From NCBI RefSeq assembly GCF_035958815.1, contig NZ_CP108383.1:2852001-2916000 (forward strand): 64,000 nt of DNA. The letters run 5' to 3'. The position numbers and the translations under genes were made by a program. The stretch is from Nocardia sp. NBC_01327 (GTDB lineage: Bacteria > Actinomycetota > Actinomycetes > Mycobacteriales > Mycobacteriaceae). The notes under the pieces are model-generated. The model was given only the letters and a program-made list of their open reading frames with translations. It did not search any database and was not told the DNA's origin. Below are positions 34,383-42,619 of this stretch, in pieces (position 1 is the first letter of the stretch; every line of letters begins with the position of its first letter).

Positions 34383-35825
34383 TCACTCCACAGGGGGAAC
34401 TCGGGTCCCTCGTACGGGGGACACGCCGTCCGCCGAGCCGTGTCGCCGTCCGATCCCATTGAGCGTCACGGCGAATGCCACCGCCCAGAGCACCGCGGCG
34501 ACAACCGCGAGCACGGGGATCGCGTGCAGAAAACCGGGCGTGCCCGGCGCTCCGGCGATGGCGCCGAAAAGCGCTACGCCACAGGCGGTTCCGATCTGCC
34601 GAGCGGTATTCGACACGCCCGTCGCCAAACCGGACCGGTCCGACGGCGTGGCACGGACGACGGCCGCGACCACCGAGGTGGTCACCAGCCCCGCACCGAC
34701 ACCGAGCAGCGCGAATCCGGCCAGCAGCCAGCCGATTCCGGAGGACGGACGGACCTGCGTCAGCAGCAGCGAACCCAGTACGGCCGCACCGCAGCCGAGG
34801 GCGATGGCGGTGCGGGGCCCGCGCCGCGCGGTGAGACGCCCGGACACCGGGGCCAGCGCGACCAGCGGAACGGCGAGCGGCAGCACCGCACACCCCGCCG
34901 CGAACGGCGAATAGTGCAGCACATCCTGCAGATACAGCATGCTGACGAACAGCAGCCCGTTGAAGACCAGATTCATGGTCAGCGCCACGACATTCGGACT
35001 CAGAAAGTCTCTGCGCCGCAACAGATCCCACGGCAGGATCGGATGCGCACTGTGCCGCGCCGACCGCAGCGCGATACCGAGCGCGGCCACCGTCACGAGC
35101 GCCGAGACCGCCGAGAGCGTCGGATTCGAATGGTGTCCGGCCGAGATGACCGTGAACACCAGCCCGCTCAGACCCACGACAAATCCCGTCAATCCGACGA
35201 TATCGATCCCGCCCGCCTGCCGATCGGCGGGCCGCGCGGGCACCACGACCGGAATCGCCACCAGCGCAAGGACGATCAGCGGCACATTGATCCAGAACAC
35301 CGGCCGCCAGCCCAGCCCGCTGACCAGCAGTCCGCCCAGCAGCGGACCCGCGGGCAGCGCCAGCGACGAGATGGCGGCCCAGGTCCCCAGCGCCTTCGCC
35401 TGTGCGGCCCGATCCGGGAACGCGTCGACCAGCGCCGCCATGGTGCTGGGCAGCAGCAGGGCGCCGCCGATGCCCTGCAGCACCCGCCCGCCGATCAGCA
35501 CCCCGATTGTGGGTGCCAGTGCGCAGATCAGCGAGGCGGCCCCGAACACCGCGAATCCGATCAGCAGGATGCGGCGATGTCCGAAGCGGTCGCCGAGAGT
35601 GCCGCCCGCCAGCAGCAGACCACCGATGGCGACCGCATAGCCGTCCACCACCCACTGCAGCGTGGCGGAGTCCGCGTGTAGTTGATGGCCGATGCTCGGC
35701 AGGGCCACGTTCACAATGGTCACGTCCAGCAGGACCAGGAACATGCCGGCGCACAGCACCGTCAGCAGCCGTCCGGGCCGCACCCTCGGGTCGGATTCTG
35801 TCATCGCGCGAGTCGATGTACTCAT
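34383..35825 (-). CDS. DHA2/EmrB-type MFS drug transporter
   Basis: A 480-residue proton antiporter with about 14 membrane helices. It shows LLDVTIVNVALPSIGHQL in helix 1, LQWVVDGYAVAIGGLLLAGG (motif D2 region), LGDRFGHRRIL (motif A) and the antiporter motif near GPLLGGLLVSGLGWRPVFWI (motif C region). ATG 35825 is chosen, with GGGG just upstream; the longer frame covers the operator. It is divergent from an ArsR-like regulator with two overlapping inverted repeats between, so drug- or metabolite-induced expression is likely. Confidence 0.9.
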   Translation of the reverse strand: MSTSTRAMTESDPRVRPGRLLTVLCAGMFLVLLDVTIVNVALPSIGHQLHADSATLQWVVDGYAVAIGGLLLAGGTLGDRFGHRRILLIGFAVFGAASLICALAPTIGVLIGGRVLQGIGGALLLPSTMAALVDAFPDRAAQAKALGTWAAISSLALPAGPLLGGLLVSGLGWRPVFWINVPLIVLALVAIPVVVPARPADRQAGGIDIVGLTGFVVGLSGLVFTVISAGHHSNPTLSAVSALVTVAALGIALRSARHSAHPILPWDLLRRRDFLSPNVVALTMNLVFNGLLFVSMLYLQDVLHYSPFAAGCAVLPLAVPLVALAPVSGRLTARRGPRTAIALGCGAAVLGSLLLTQVRPSSGIGWLLAGFALLGVGAGLVTTSVVAAVVRATPSDRSGLATGVSNTARQIGTACGVALFGAIAGAPGTPGFLHAIPVLAVVAAVLWAVAFAVTLNGIGRRHGSADGVSPVRGTRVPPVE

Positions 35826-35831
35826 ATCCCC

Positions 35832-35869
35832 AGTGTTTCCCCGAAACACTTCGTCCCCCGTCGAAGTGT
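35832..35869. promoter_or_regulatory. Two overlapping inverted repeats in the MFS/HTH divergent promoter
   Basis: AGTGTTTC-CCC-GAAACACT (35832-35850) is a perfect 8+3+8 palindrome. Its right arm overlaps a second perfect repeat, ACACTTCG (35846-35853) with CGAAGTGT (35862-35869). Together they fill most of the 65-nt divergent region and look like a double operator for the adjacent regulator. Confidence 0.76.
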
Positions 35870-35890
35870 GGTCGCGGCAGACTGGAGGGT

Positions 35891-36655
35891 ATGAACGCAC
35901 AGACTGCTGCACTCGGCTTCGCCGATATCGCCGGTGTGGGCGAGCTACTGGCCGATGCCAGCCGCGCCCGGGTCCTGATGGCCCTGCTCGACGGCCGCGC
36001 ACTGCCCGCCTCGGTGCTGGCCGCGGAGGCCGGCGTCTCGGCGTCCACGGCCAGCGCGCATCTGTCCCGGCTCGTCGCGGGCGGGCTGCTCACCGTGGAG
36101 CCGTCGGGGCGTCATCGCTACTACCGGCTGGCCGGACCCGAGGTCGCGACGGTCCTGGAGGCGGTGGCCGCGCTCGCGCCCATCCGCCCGGTGCGCTCGC
36201 TGCGCGAATCGACCCGCGCCGCCGCCATGCGCAGCGCCCGCAGCTGCTACGACCACCTGGCCGGAAAACTGGGCGTCGCCGTCACCGCCGCACTGCTCGA
36301 GCGAAATGCGCTGACCCGCAATGACGGTGGCGTGCACACCGAACGCGCACCGTCCGACCCGATCGCCGCGCCCCTGCACGAGCACCCGTACGAACTGGGC
36401 CCGGCCGCCGAGCCGATATTCACCGAACTCGGCGTCGATCTGAACCAATTGCGTTCCCGCCGTAGGCCACTGCTGCGTTTCTGCGTCGACTGGAGCGAAC
36501 AGCAGCATCATCTGGGCGGCGCACTCGGCGCGGCCGTGCTGACCCGCATGGAATCCGCCGAATGGCTGGAGCGCCACAGTTCCCGGCGGGCACTGAAGAT
36601 CACGCCCGCCGGGACCCGGGCGCTCGACCGGATCCTCGGCGTCGGCATCGAATGA
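35891..36655 (+). CDS. ArsR-like winged-helix regulator with C-terminal sensor
   Basis: A 254-residue protein. Residues 10-90 are an ArsR HTH (LLADASRARVLMALLDGRAL, AEAGVSASTASAHLSRLVAGG, HRYYRLAGPEVA). The remainder is a helical domain with RSCYDHLAGKLGVAVTAALLER and FCVDWSEQQHHLGGALG, which has a Cys and His residues that could bind a ligand. GGAGGG precedes ATG 35891. Divergent from the MFS transporter, which it probably represses via the double palindrome. Confidence 0.86.
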   Translation: MNAQTAALGFADIAGVGELLADASRARVLMALLDGRALPASVLAAEAGVSASTASAHLSRLVAGGLLTVEPSGRHRYYRLAGPEVATVLEAVAALAPIRPVRSLRESTRAAAMRSARSCYDHLAGKLGVAVTAALLERNALTRNDGGVHTERAPSDPIAAPLHEHPYELGPAAEPIFTELGVDLNQLRSRRRPLLRFCVDWSEQQHHLGGALGAAVLTRMESAEWLERHSSRRALKITPAGTRALDRILGVGIE

Positions 36656-36673
36656 CCGCTCGCGGCCCGGCGA

Positions 36674-38218
36674 TCAATGCACCTGCCGGTCGCTCTCGCC
36701 CCAATACTGCTTGCGCAGTTCGCGTTTGAGAATCTTTCCGGCCCCGGAGACCGGGAGCGCCTCGACCACCTCGACGGTGCGCGGAGCCTTGTAACCGGCG
36801 ATCAGTGTCTTGGCGTGTTCACGGATCTGCTCGGTCGTGACCGAAGTACCCGGCACGCAGACGATTACGGCGTGCACCCGCTCGCCCCACTCCGCATCCG
36901 GTACGCCGATCACCGCGCAGGCGGCCACATCCGGGTGTGCGGCAACGGCATTCTCGACCTCGGCGGAATACACGTTCTCGCCGCCGCTGACGATCATGTC
37001 CTTGATCCGGTCGACCACATACAGGTAGCCGCGATCGTCCATATAGCCGCCGTCACCGGTGTGCATCCAGCCGCCACGCAGTGCGTCGGCGGTCTCCGCG
37101 GGCTTGTTCCAATAGCCGAGCATCACATGATCACCGCGCACCACGATCTCGCCGACCGTACCGCTGGGCACCGGAATATCGTCCGGATCGACGATGCGGA
37201 CCTCCGCATGCGGTGCGGCCCGGCCGGCCGAACGCAGCAGTCCCGCAGCATGATCGGCCGGACCGAGCAGGGTCGCGACGGGTGCGACCTCGGTCATGCC
37301 GTAGGCCTGGGTGAAGCTGGCATTGGGGAACACCTTCATCGCCCGCTCCAGCACGGCCTGCGCGATCGGCGAGGCGCCGTACATGATCGCCTCCAGGCTC
37401 GACAGATCGAACTCGCCCACCCGGGGATGGTCGACGACCAGCTGGATCATCACCGGAACCAGCAGGGTATCGGTAACCCGATGCACCGCAACGGCATTCA
37501 AGGTCGACACCGGATCGAACGACGGAATGATCACGTGCGTGCCGCCGAGCAGCACCTCGGCCATCCAGCCCGCCAGATCGGCGAGGTGGAACATCGGCGC
37601 CGTATGCAGGTAGGTGCCGCCGGGCTTGAACAGGTATCCACTGGCGATCGAACCCAGTGCCGAGGCGTACATATTCGCGTGCGAGAGCATGACGCCCTTG
37701 GGGAATCCGGTGGTACCGCCGGTGTAGAAGATTCCCGCCAGCTCGTCACCACCGCGCCGCGCGTCCTCGATGGGCGCGGAGTTCGCGATGAGGTCCTCAT
37801 AGGACAGCGTGCCCTCGGGGGCCGGCCCGTTGCCGCAGTGGATGATCGTCGCCACTGCGGGGGAGCCCTGCTGAATGGCGGGCAGCGCGGCCGCGAAGGC
37901 ATCGTCGACGAACAGCACGGTGGTGCCGGAATCCTCGAAGCTGTACACGATTTCGGGCACACTCCACCGGATATTGACCGGATTGAGCACCGCATTCGCC
38001 CACGGCACCGCCAGCAGATATTCGCTGTAGCGATCGGAGTTCAGCCCGAGCATCGCGACCCGATCACCGTCGCCGACCCCGAGTGCGCGCAGGGCTCCGG
38101 CCAGCCGGGCAACTCGATCGGCCACCTCCCGGAACGTCCGGGTCCGGTCCCCGTCGATGGTCATGATCCCGTCGGGGTTCTGCTGAACGGCCCGGTGCAG
38201 GCCCTGCGTGAGGTACAT
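36674..38218 (-). CDS. Acyl-CoA synthetase (FadD-type, AMP-forming)
   Basis: A 514-residue adenylate-forming ligase that activates a carboxylic acid as its CoA thioester. The AMP motif YTGGTTGFPKG is at residues 165-175; also QAYGMTEVAPVATLL, HTGDGGYMDDRGYLYVVDR and the C-terminal catalytic Lys in SGAGKILKRELR. ATG 38218 gives the normal family length. It is divergent from the thiolase-MaoC-SDR-ACAD operon and supplies its CoA-activated substrate. Confidence 0.92.
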   Translation of the reverse strand: MYLTQGLHRAVQQNPDGIMTIDGDRTRTFREVADRVARLAGALRALGVGDGDRVAMLGLNSDRYSEYLLAVPWANAVLNPVNIRWSVPEIVYSFEDSGTTVLFVDDAFAAALPAIQQGSPAVATIIHCGNGPAPEGTLSYEDLIANSAPIEDARRGGDELAGIFYTGGTTGFPKGVMLSHANMYASALGSIASGYLFKPGGTYLHTAPMFHLADLAGWMAEVLLGGTHVIIPSFDPVSTLNAVAVHRVTDTLLVPVMIQLVVDHPRVGEFDLSSLEAIMYGASPIAQAVLERAMKVFPNASFTQAYGMTEVAPVATLLGPADHAAGLLRSAGRAAPHAEVRIVDPDDIPVPSGTVGEIVVRGDHVMLGYWNKPAETADALRGGWMHTGDGGYMDDRGYLYVVDRIKDMIVSGGENVYSAEVENAVAAHPDVAACAVIGVPDAEWGERVHAVIVCVPGTSVTTEQIREHAKTLIAGYKAPRTVEVVEALPVSGAGKILKRELRKQYWGESDRQVH

Positions 38219-38393
38219 GGATGCGATCTCCGGATCCGGTGGGTTGCAGCCGTGACTGCGTCGTACATTATGTGAACAGTAGGTAGTGTAACAACGATCA
38301 CAGATGGCGGCGCAACCCCCAGTTTTCCGGTGGCTATTCCGCGATAAACAGCGGTATGTGATCGACGGCTTGTGCATGTGGTGCTGCGTGAGG

Positions 38394-38406
38394 TTCACTA
38401 AGTGAA
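38394..38406. promoter_or_regulatory. Palindrome TTCACT-A-AGTGAA ahead of the beta-oxidation operon
   Basis: A perfect 6+1+6 palindrome 28 nt before the thiolase start, in the 216-nt divergent region shared with the acyl-CoA synthetase gene. It is a good candidate operator for the double-TetR regulator encoded at the end of the operon. A related half-site, TGTGAAC, occurs at about 38270. Confidence 0.58.
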
Positions 38407-38434
38407 TCAGCACTAGTAAGTCCAGGAGGTCTTG

Positions 38435-39619
38435 ATGAGTAGACGCGTAGTGGTGGCGGGTGTCGGGATGATTCCCTTCACCACACCCAGCCGGACCGAG
38501 CCGTACGACGTCATGGGCGAGACGGCGGCCCGCAAGGCGCTGGCCGATGCCGGCGTCGACTACAGCCGGGTGCAGCAGGCGTACGTCGGATACGTGTACG
38601 GCGACTCCACCTCGGGGCAGGCGGCGCTGTACGGGCTCGGGCAGACCGGGATTCCGATCGTCAATGTCAACAACAACTGCTCGACCGGATCGTCGGCACT
38701 GTTCCTGGCCCGCCAGGCGATCGAGACCGGTGCGGCCGAGTGCGTGATCGCGCTCGGCTTCGAGCAGATGATGCGCGGGGCGCTCGGTTCGATGTGGAGC
38801 GATCGGCCGACCCCGTTCGGGCGCTTCGACACCCAGACCACGCAATTGCAGGGCTGGGACGAGCAGGCGCCCATGGCCGCGCAGTACTTCGGCGGTGCGG
38901 GACAGGCGTACGCCGACAAGTACGGCATGGATCCCGCGGTGTTCGCACAGATCTCGGTGAAGGCGCGCAAGCACGCGGCCAATAACCCGTACGCGGTGTT
39001 CCGCGATCCGGTGACCGTCGAGGAGGTGCTGGGCTCACCGCAGATCTTCGGCCCGCTGACCCGACTGCAGTGCTGCCCGCCGACCTGCGGCGCGGCCGCG
39101 GCGATCCTGTGCTCCGAGGAGTTCGCGAAGGCCAACGGCCTCAACACTTCCGTGGTCATCAAGGCGCAGGCGATGACGACCGACTACGAGTCGACCTTCA
39201 CCACCGACATGATGCGGGTGGTCGGCTACGACATGGCCAAGGCCGCCGCCGATCAGGTGTACGAGGCCGCGGGTGTGAGCCCGTCGGACATTCGCGTCGT
39301 CGAACTGCACGACTGCTTCACCGCCAATGAACTGCTCACCTACGAGGGCCTGGGTCTCACACCCGAGGGCACCGCGGAGAAGTTCATCGCCGACGGCGAC
39401 AACACCTACGGCGGCCGGGTGGTGACCAACCCGTCCGGCGGCCTGCTGTCCAAGGGGCACCCGCTGGGCGCGACAGGTCTGGCGCAGTGCGCGGAACTGG
39501 TGTGGCAGTTGCGCGGTCAGGCGCAGGCGCGCCAGGTCGAGGGCGTGAACCTGGCTCTGCAGCACAATATCGGGCTCGGCGGCGCGGCCGTCGTCACCCT
39601 GTACGAGAAGGTGAGCTGA
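38435..39619 (+). CDS. SCPx-type thiolase (lipid-transfer-protein family)
   Basis: A 394-residue thiolase of the SCP2/lipid-transfer branch. The acyl-accepting Cys82 is in NNCSTGSSA, and His342 in KGHPLGATG. The C-terminal motif that carries the second catalytic Cys in classical thiolases reads HNIGLGGAAVV, as in SCPx. In animals this branch cleaves 2-methyl-branched and sterol side-chain 3-ketoacyl-CoAs. AGGAGG precedes ATG 38435. First gene of a five-enzyme operon. Confidence 0.91.
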   Translation: MSRRVVVAGVGMIPFTTPSRTEPYDVMGETAARKALADAGVDYSRVQQAYVGYVYGDSTSGQAALYGLGQTGIPIVNVNNNCSTGSSALFLARQAIETGAAECVIALGFEQMMRGALGSMWSDRPTPFGRFDTQTTQLQGWDEQAPMAAQYFGGAGQAYADKYGMDPAVFAQISVKARKHAANNPYAVFRDPVTVEEVLGSPQIFGPLTRLQCCPPTCGAAAAILCSEEFAKANGLNTSVVIKAQAMTTDYESTFTTDMMRVVGYDMAKAAADQVYEAAGVSPSDIRVVELHDCFTANELLTYEGLGLTPEGTAEKFIADGDNTYGGRVVTNPSGGLLSKGHPLGATGLAQCAELVWQLRGQAQARQVEGVNLALQHNIGLGGAAVVTLYEKVS

Positions 39620-39621
39620 GC

Positions 39622-40080
39622 ATGGCCATCGATCCCGCGATTGTCGGAACCGAGCTTCCGGCAACAACTTTGACCGTCGACGCCGGACGGTTGCGCTTCT
39701 TCGCCAAGTCGATCGGCGAGACGAATCCGGTCTACACCGATGCCGAGGCGGCGAAGGCGGCCGGGTATGCGGACCTGCCCGCGCCCCCGACCTTCCTGTT
39801 CTCGATCGAACTCGAAAACCCGGACCCGTTCACGTTTCTCGCCGAAGCGGGCGTCGATCTGCGGTTCGTCCTGCACGGCGAGCAGACCTTCACCTATCAC
39901 TCACCGGCCGTCGCCGGTGACGTGCTGACCGCCCGGCCGCGCATTACCGACGTCTACAGCAAGAAGGGCGGCGCGCTCGAATTCCTGGTCAAGGAAACCG
40001 CCGTCACCCGCGCGGACGGGTCGCCGGTCGCGGACCTGAAGTCCGTCATCGTCATCCGGAATCCGGGAGCAGGAAAATGA
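39622..40080 (+). CDS. MaoC-like dehydratase, N-terminal-type half (FAS1_DH region)
   Basis: A 152-residue hot-dog-fold protein: LRFFAKSIGETNPVYTDAEA, DLPAPPTFLFSIE, and the long helix after EQTFTYHSPAVAGD. It lacks the hydratase-2 Asp/His pair and is likely the structural half of a heterodimeric enoyl-CoA hydratase, with the next gene as the catalytic half. It starts 2 nt after the thiolase stop and overlaps the next gene by 4 bp. Confidence 0.89.
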   Translation: MAIDPAIVGTELPATTLTVDAGRLRFFAKSIGETNPVYTDAEAAKAAGYADLPAPPTFLFSIELENPDPFTFLAEAGVDLRFVLHGEQTFTYHSPAVAGDVLTARPRITDVYSKKGGALEFLVKETAVTRADGSPVADLKSVIVIRNPGAGK

Positions 40081-40487
40081 CCGCATCACACACCGTCGAG
40101 GTAGGTACCGAGCTGCCGCCCTTGAAGATTCAGTCGATCTCGCGCACCACGCTGGCCCTGTTCGCGGGCGCGTCGGGTGACCACAATCCGATTCACATCG
40201 ATCTCGATGTGGCGAAATCCGCCGGGCTCGCCGATGTCTTCGCGCACGGCATGCTGTCCATGGGCTATCTCGGCCGGTTGCTCACCGATTGGGTTCCGCA
40301 GCAGTCGATTCGCTCCTACAGCGTGCGGTTCGCCGCCATTACGCCGGTGCACGGCATCCCGACCGCCACGGGCCGGGTCACCGCCGTCGAGGAGGTCGAC
40401 GGCGAACGCCGCGCCACCCTCGAACTCGCCGTAACTCTGGACGACGGCACGGTCACCCTCGTCGGTGACGCCGTCGTCGCCCTCTGA
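40077..40487 (+). CDS. MaoC-like dehydratase, catalytic half
   Basis: A 136-residue hot-dog-fold protein with the hydratase-2 motif FAGASGDHNPIHID and FAHGMLSMGYLGRLL, carrying the conserved Asp and His of R-specific enoyl-CoA hydratases. Together with the preceding 152-residue protein it should form the two halves that are fused in eukaryotic multifunctional enzyme 2. An array of 15-bp repeats follows its stop. Confidence 0.9.
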   Translation: MTASHTVEVGTELPPLKIQSISRTTLALFAGASGDHNPIHIDLDVAKSAGLADVFAHGMLSMGYLGRLLTDWVPQQSIRSYSVRFAAITPVHGIPTATGRVTAVEEVDGERRATLELAVTLDDGTVTLVGDAVVAL

Positions 40488-40491
40488 GCGT

Positions 40492-40566
40492 CATTCATCC
40501 ACACCGCATTCATCCACACCGCATTCATCCACACCGCATTCATCCACACCGCATTCATCCACACTG
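40492..40566. repeat. Five tandem copies of a 15-bp repeat (VNTR-like)
   Basis: The unit CATTCATCCACACCG occurs at 40492, 40507, 40522, 40537 and 40552. The first four copies are identical and the fifth ends ACTG. The array fills nearly the whole 86-nt gap between the MaoC and SDR genes and stops just before the GAAAGG ribosome site. The unit is a multiple of three but lies outside coding sequence. Confidence 0.95.
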
Positions 40567-40573
40567 AAAGGTT

Positions 40574-41413
40574 ATGTCTCCCATGGGAACTCTTGATGGC
40601 AAGGTCGCCATTGTCTCCGGCTCCGGCCGCGGCATCGGCCGTGAGATCGCACTGAAGCTCGCCTCCGAGGGCGCCAAGGTCGTGGTCAACGACCTCGATG
40701 CCGATCCGGCCAAGGACACCGTCGCAGCCATCGAAGCCGCAGGCGGGCAGGCGGTTTCGTGTGTCGGCAGTGTCACCGACGTCGATTTCGGCGAGCGTTT
40801 CGTGCAGGCCGCCGTCGACAATTTCGGCGGCCTGGACATCATCGTCAATAACGCCGGCTACACCTGGGATTCGGTCATCCAGAAGATGACCGACGAGCAG
40901 TGGGACGCCATTCTTGACGTCCACCTCAAGGCCCCGTTCCGGATTCTGCGCGCCGCACAGCCGGTCATCGCCGCCGCGGTGAAGAAGGCCAAGGCGGCGG
41001 GGGAGCCGGTCCCGTGCCGCAAGGTCGTGAACATCTCCTCCATGGCCGGCACCGGAGGCAATGCGGGACAGGCCAATTACTCCTCCGCCAAGGCGGGCAT
41101 CACCGGCCTGACCAAGACCCTGGCCAAGGAGTGGGGCCGCTACAACGTCACCGTGAACACGGTCGCCTTCGGCCTGATCAAGACCCGGCTCACCGAGGCG
41201 CCCGCCGGCGGCGACAGCACCATCGACATCGAGGGCAAGAAGCTCAAGGTCGGCGTGAACCCGGATCTGCTGTCCGCCATGGAGCAGATGGTCCCGCTCG
41301 GCCGGGCGGGCACCCCGGCCGAAGCCGCCGGTGCGGTCTACCTGTTCTGCCTTCCCGAATCCAACTACGTCAGCGCGCAGACTCTGCTCTGCGGCGGCGG
41401 CTTCAATATCTAG
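40574..41413 (+). CDS. SDR 3-hydroxyacyl-CoA dehydrogenase (MFE-2-type)
   Basis: A 279-residue SDR resembling the dehydrogenase domain of peroxisomal multifunctional enzyme 2 (17-beta-HSD type 4). It has VSGSGRGIGREIA, VNNAGYTWDSVIQKM, NISSMAG, and the active site Tyr169-Lys173 in YSSAK. The C-terminal segment LTEAPAGGDSTIDIEGKK is an insertion typical of this subgroup. GAAAGG is 2 nt before ATG 40574 and 11 nt before ATG 40583, so either may start translation. Confidence 0.9.
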   Translation: MSPMGTLDGKVAIVSGSGRGIGREIALKLASEGAKVVVNDLDADPAKDTVAAIEAAGGQAVSCVGSVTDVDFGERFVQAAVDNFGGLDIIVNNAGYTWDSVIQKMTDEQWDAILDVHLKAPFRILRAAQPVIAAAVKKAKAAGEPVPCRKVVNISSMAGTGGNAGQANYSSAKAGITGLTKTLAKEWGRYNVTVNTVAFGLIKTRLTEAPAGGDSTIDIEGKKLKVGVNPDLLSAMEQMVPLGRAGTPAEAAGAVYLFCLPESNYVSAQTLLCGGGFNI

Positions 41414-41424
41414 GACGGCACTAC

Positions 41425-42576
41425 GTGACCACCCCTGTGTACCGCTCGCCCTGGGTCGATGACGAGATCACCGCCCTGAAGGATATGGCGACCAAATTCT
41501 TCGACGCCGAATTGCTGCCGCACCACGAGCGATTCGCGGCCCAGAAGTACGTCGATCGCGAATTCTGGAACAAGGCGGGCGATCTCGGACTGCTCTGCGC
41601 CTCTATTCCGGAGGAGTACGGCGGAGGCGGGGGCACCCTGGCCCACGACTTCGCCATCTTCGACGCCCAATACGGGCTCGGGGACACCGGTTTCGGCAAT
41701 ATGGTGCACAGCGGGCTGGTCGCACACTACCTCCTCGCCTACGGCACCGAGGAGCAGAAGCGGCGCTGGCTGCCCGGTATGGCCAGCGGCGCGATCGTCG
41801 GCGCCATCGCCATGACCGAACCCGGCGCGGGCTCGGACCTGAAAGCCCTGCGCACCACCGCGGTTCGCGATGGCGAGCACTACCGGCTCAATGGCGCGAA
41901 AACCTTCATCTCCAACGGCAAGCACGCCGATCTGGTGATCGTGGTGGCCAAGACCGATCCGGCCGCCGGGGCGAAGGGCATCTCGCTGCTGGTGGTCGAG
42001 ACCGCCCATGCCGAGGGATACCGCGTCGGCCGGCTGCTCGACAAGGTCGGCATGAAGGGCCAGGACACCGCCGAACTCTTCTTCGACGAAGTGCGCGTGC
42101 CGGTTTCGCACCGGCTCGGCGACGAGGGCGCGGGCTTCGGTTATCTCATGAAGCAGCTCGCGCACGAGCGCCTGATCGTCGCGGTCTGCGCGGCCGCGGC
42201 AACCCAGGCCGCCGTCCGGCTGACGGTGCACTACACCAAGGAGCGTCAGGCCTTCGGCGCACCGCTGTTCGATATGCAGAACACTCGCTTCGAACTCGCC
42301 GAATGCGCCACGCTCGCACAGGTATCCCGCGTTTTCGTCGACAACTGCATCGAACGCCATCTGCGCGGTGAACTCGACGGCGCCACCGCGTCCATGGCGA
42401 AGGCGTACAGCACCGATATTCAGGGGCAGGTCGTCGACCGCTGTGTCCAGCTCTTCGGCGGCTACGGCTACATGCTGGAGTACCCGATCGCCCGCATGTA
42501 CGCCGACGCCCGCGTCCAGCGCATCTACGCGGGCGCCAATGAAGTGATGAAGGAACTCATCGCCCGTTCGCTCTGA
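41425..42576 (+). CDS. Acyl-CoA dehydrogenase
   Basis: A 383-residue FAD enzyme performing the alpha,beta-desaturation step. Motifs are AMTEPGAGSDLKAL (FAD and substrate contact), FISNGKHADLVIVVAKT, and the C-terminal RIYAGANEVMKELI. The position of the MCAD catalytic Glu (YEG) is Ala here. Instead Glu248 in LAHERL matches the helix-G base used by LCAD and isovaleryl-CoA dehydrogenase, which favours long or branched substrates. GTG 41425 starts 11 nt after the SDR stop. Confidence 0.91.
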   Translation: MTTPVYRSPWVDDEITALKDMATKFFDAELLPHHERFAAQKYVDREFWNKAGDLGLLCASIPEEYGGGGGTLAHDFAIFDAQYGLGDTGFGNMVHSGLVAHYLLAYGTEEQKRRWLPGMASGAIVGAIAMTEPGAGSDLKALRTTAVRDGEHYRLNGAKTFISNGKHADLVIVVAKTDPAAGAKGISLLVVETAHAEGYRVGRLLDKVGMKGQDTAELFFDEVRVPVSHRLGDEGAGFGYLMKQLAHERLIVAVCAAAATQAAVRLTVHYTKERQAFGAPLFDMQNTRFELAECATLAQVSRVFVDNCIERHLRGELDGATASMAKAYSTDIQGQVVDRCVQLFGGYGYMLEYPIARMYADARVQRIYAGANEVMKELIARSL

Positions 42577-42619
42577 ACGCGGCGGGACGAGTGACGGCAC
42601 GGACCGGTAGAGGAGCGGT

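Noticed and set aside
34147..36093. A 648-codon minus-strand frame across the MFS and sulfatase start
   Set aside because: It overlaps the well-supported MFS gene in another frame and the divergent promoter, and its composition is that of a shadow frame.
40492..40566. Possible CRISPR array
   Set aside because: Units are 15 bp and directly adjacent, with no unique spacers and no cas genes.
40316..40924. A minus-strand frame translating the 15-bp repeats as repeated VWMNA units
   Set aside because: The pentapeptide repeat is only a consequence of the minisatellite; the frame overlaps MaoC and SDR genes antisense and has no signal or domain.
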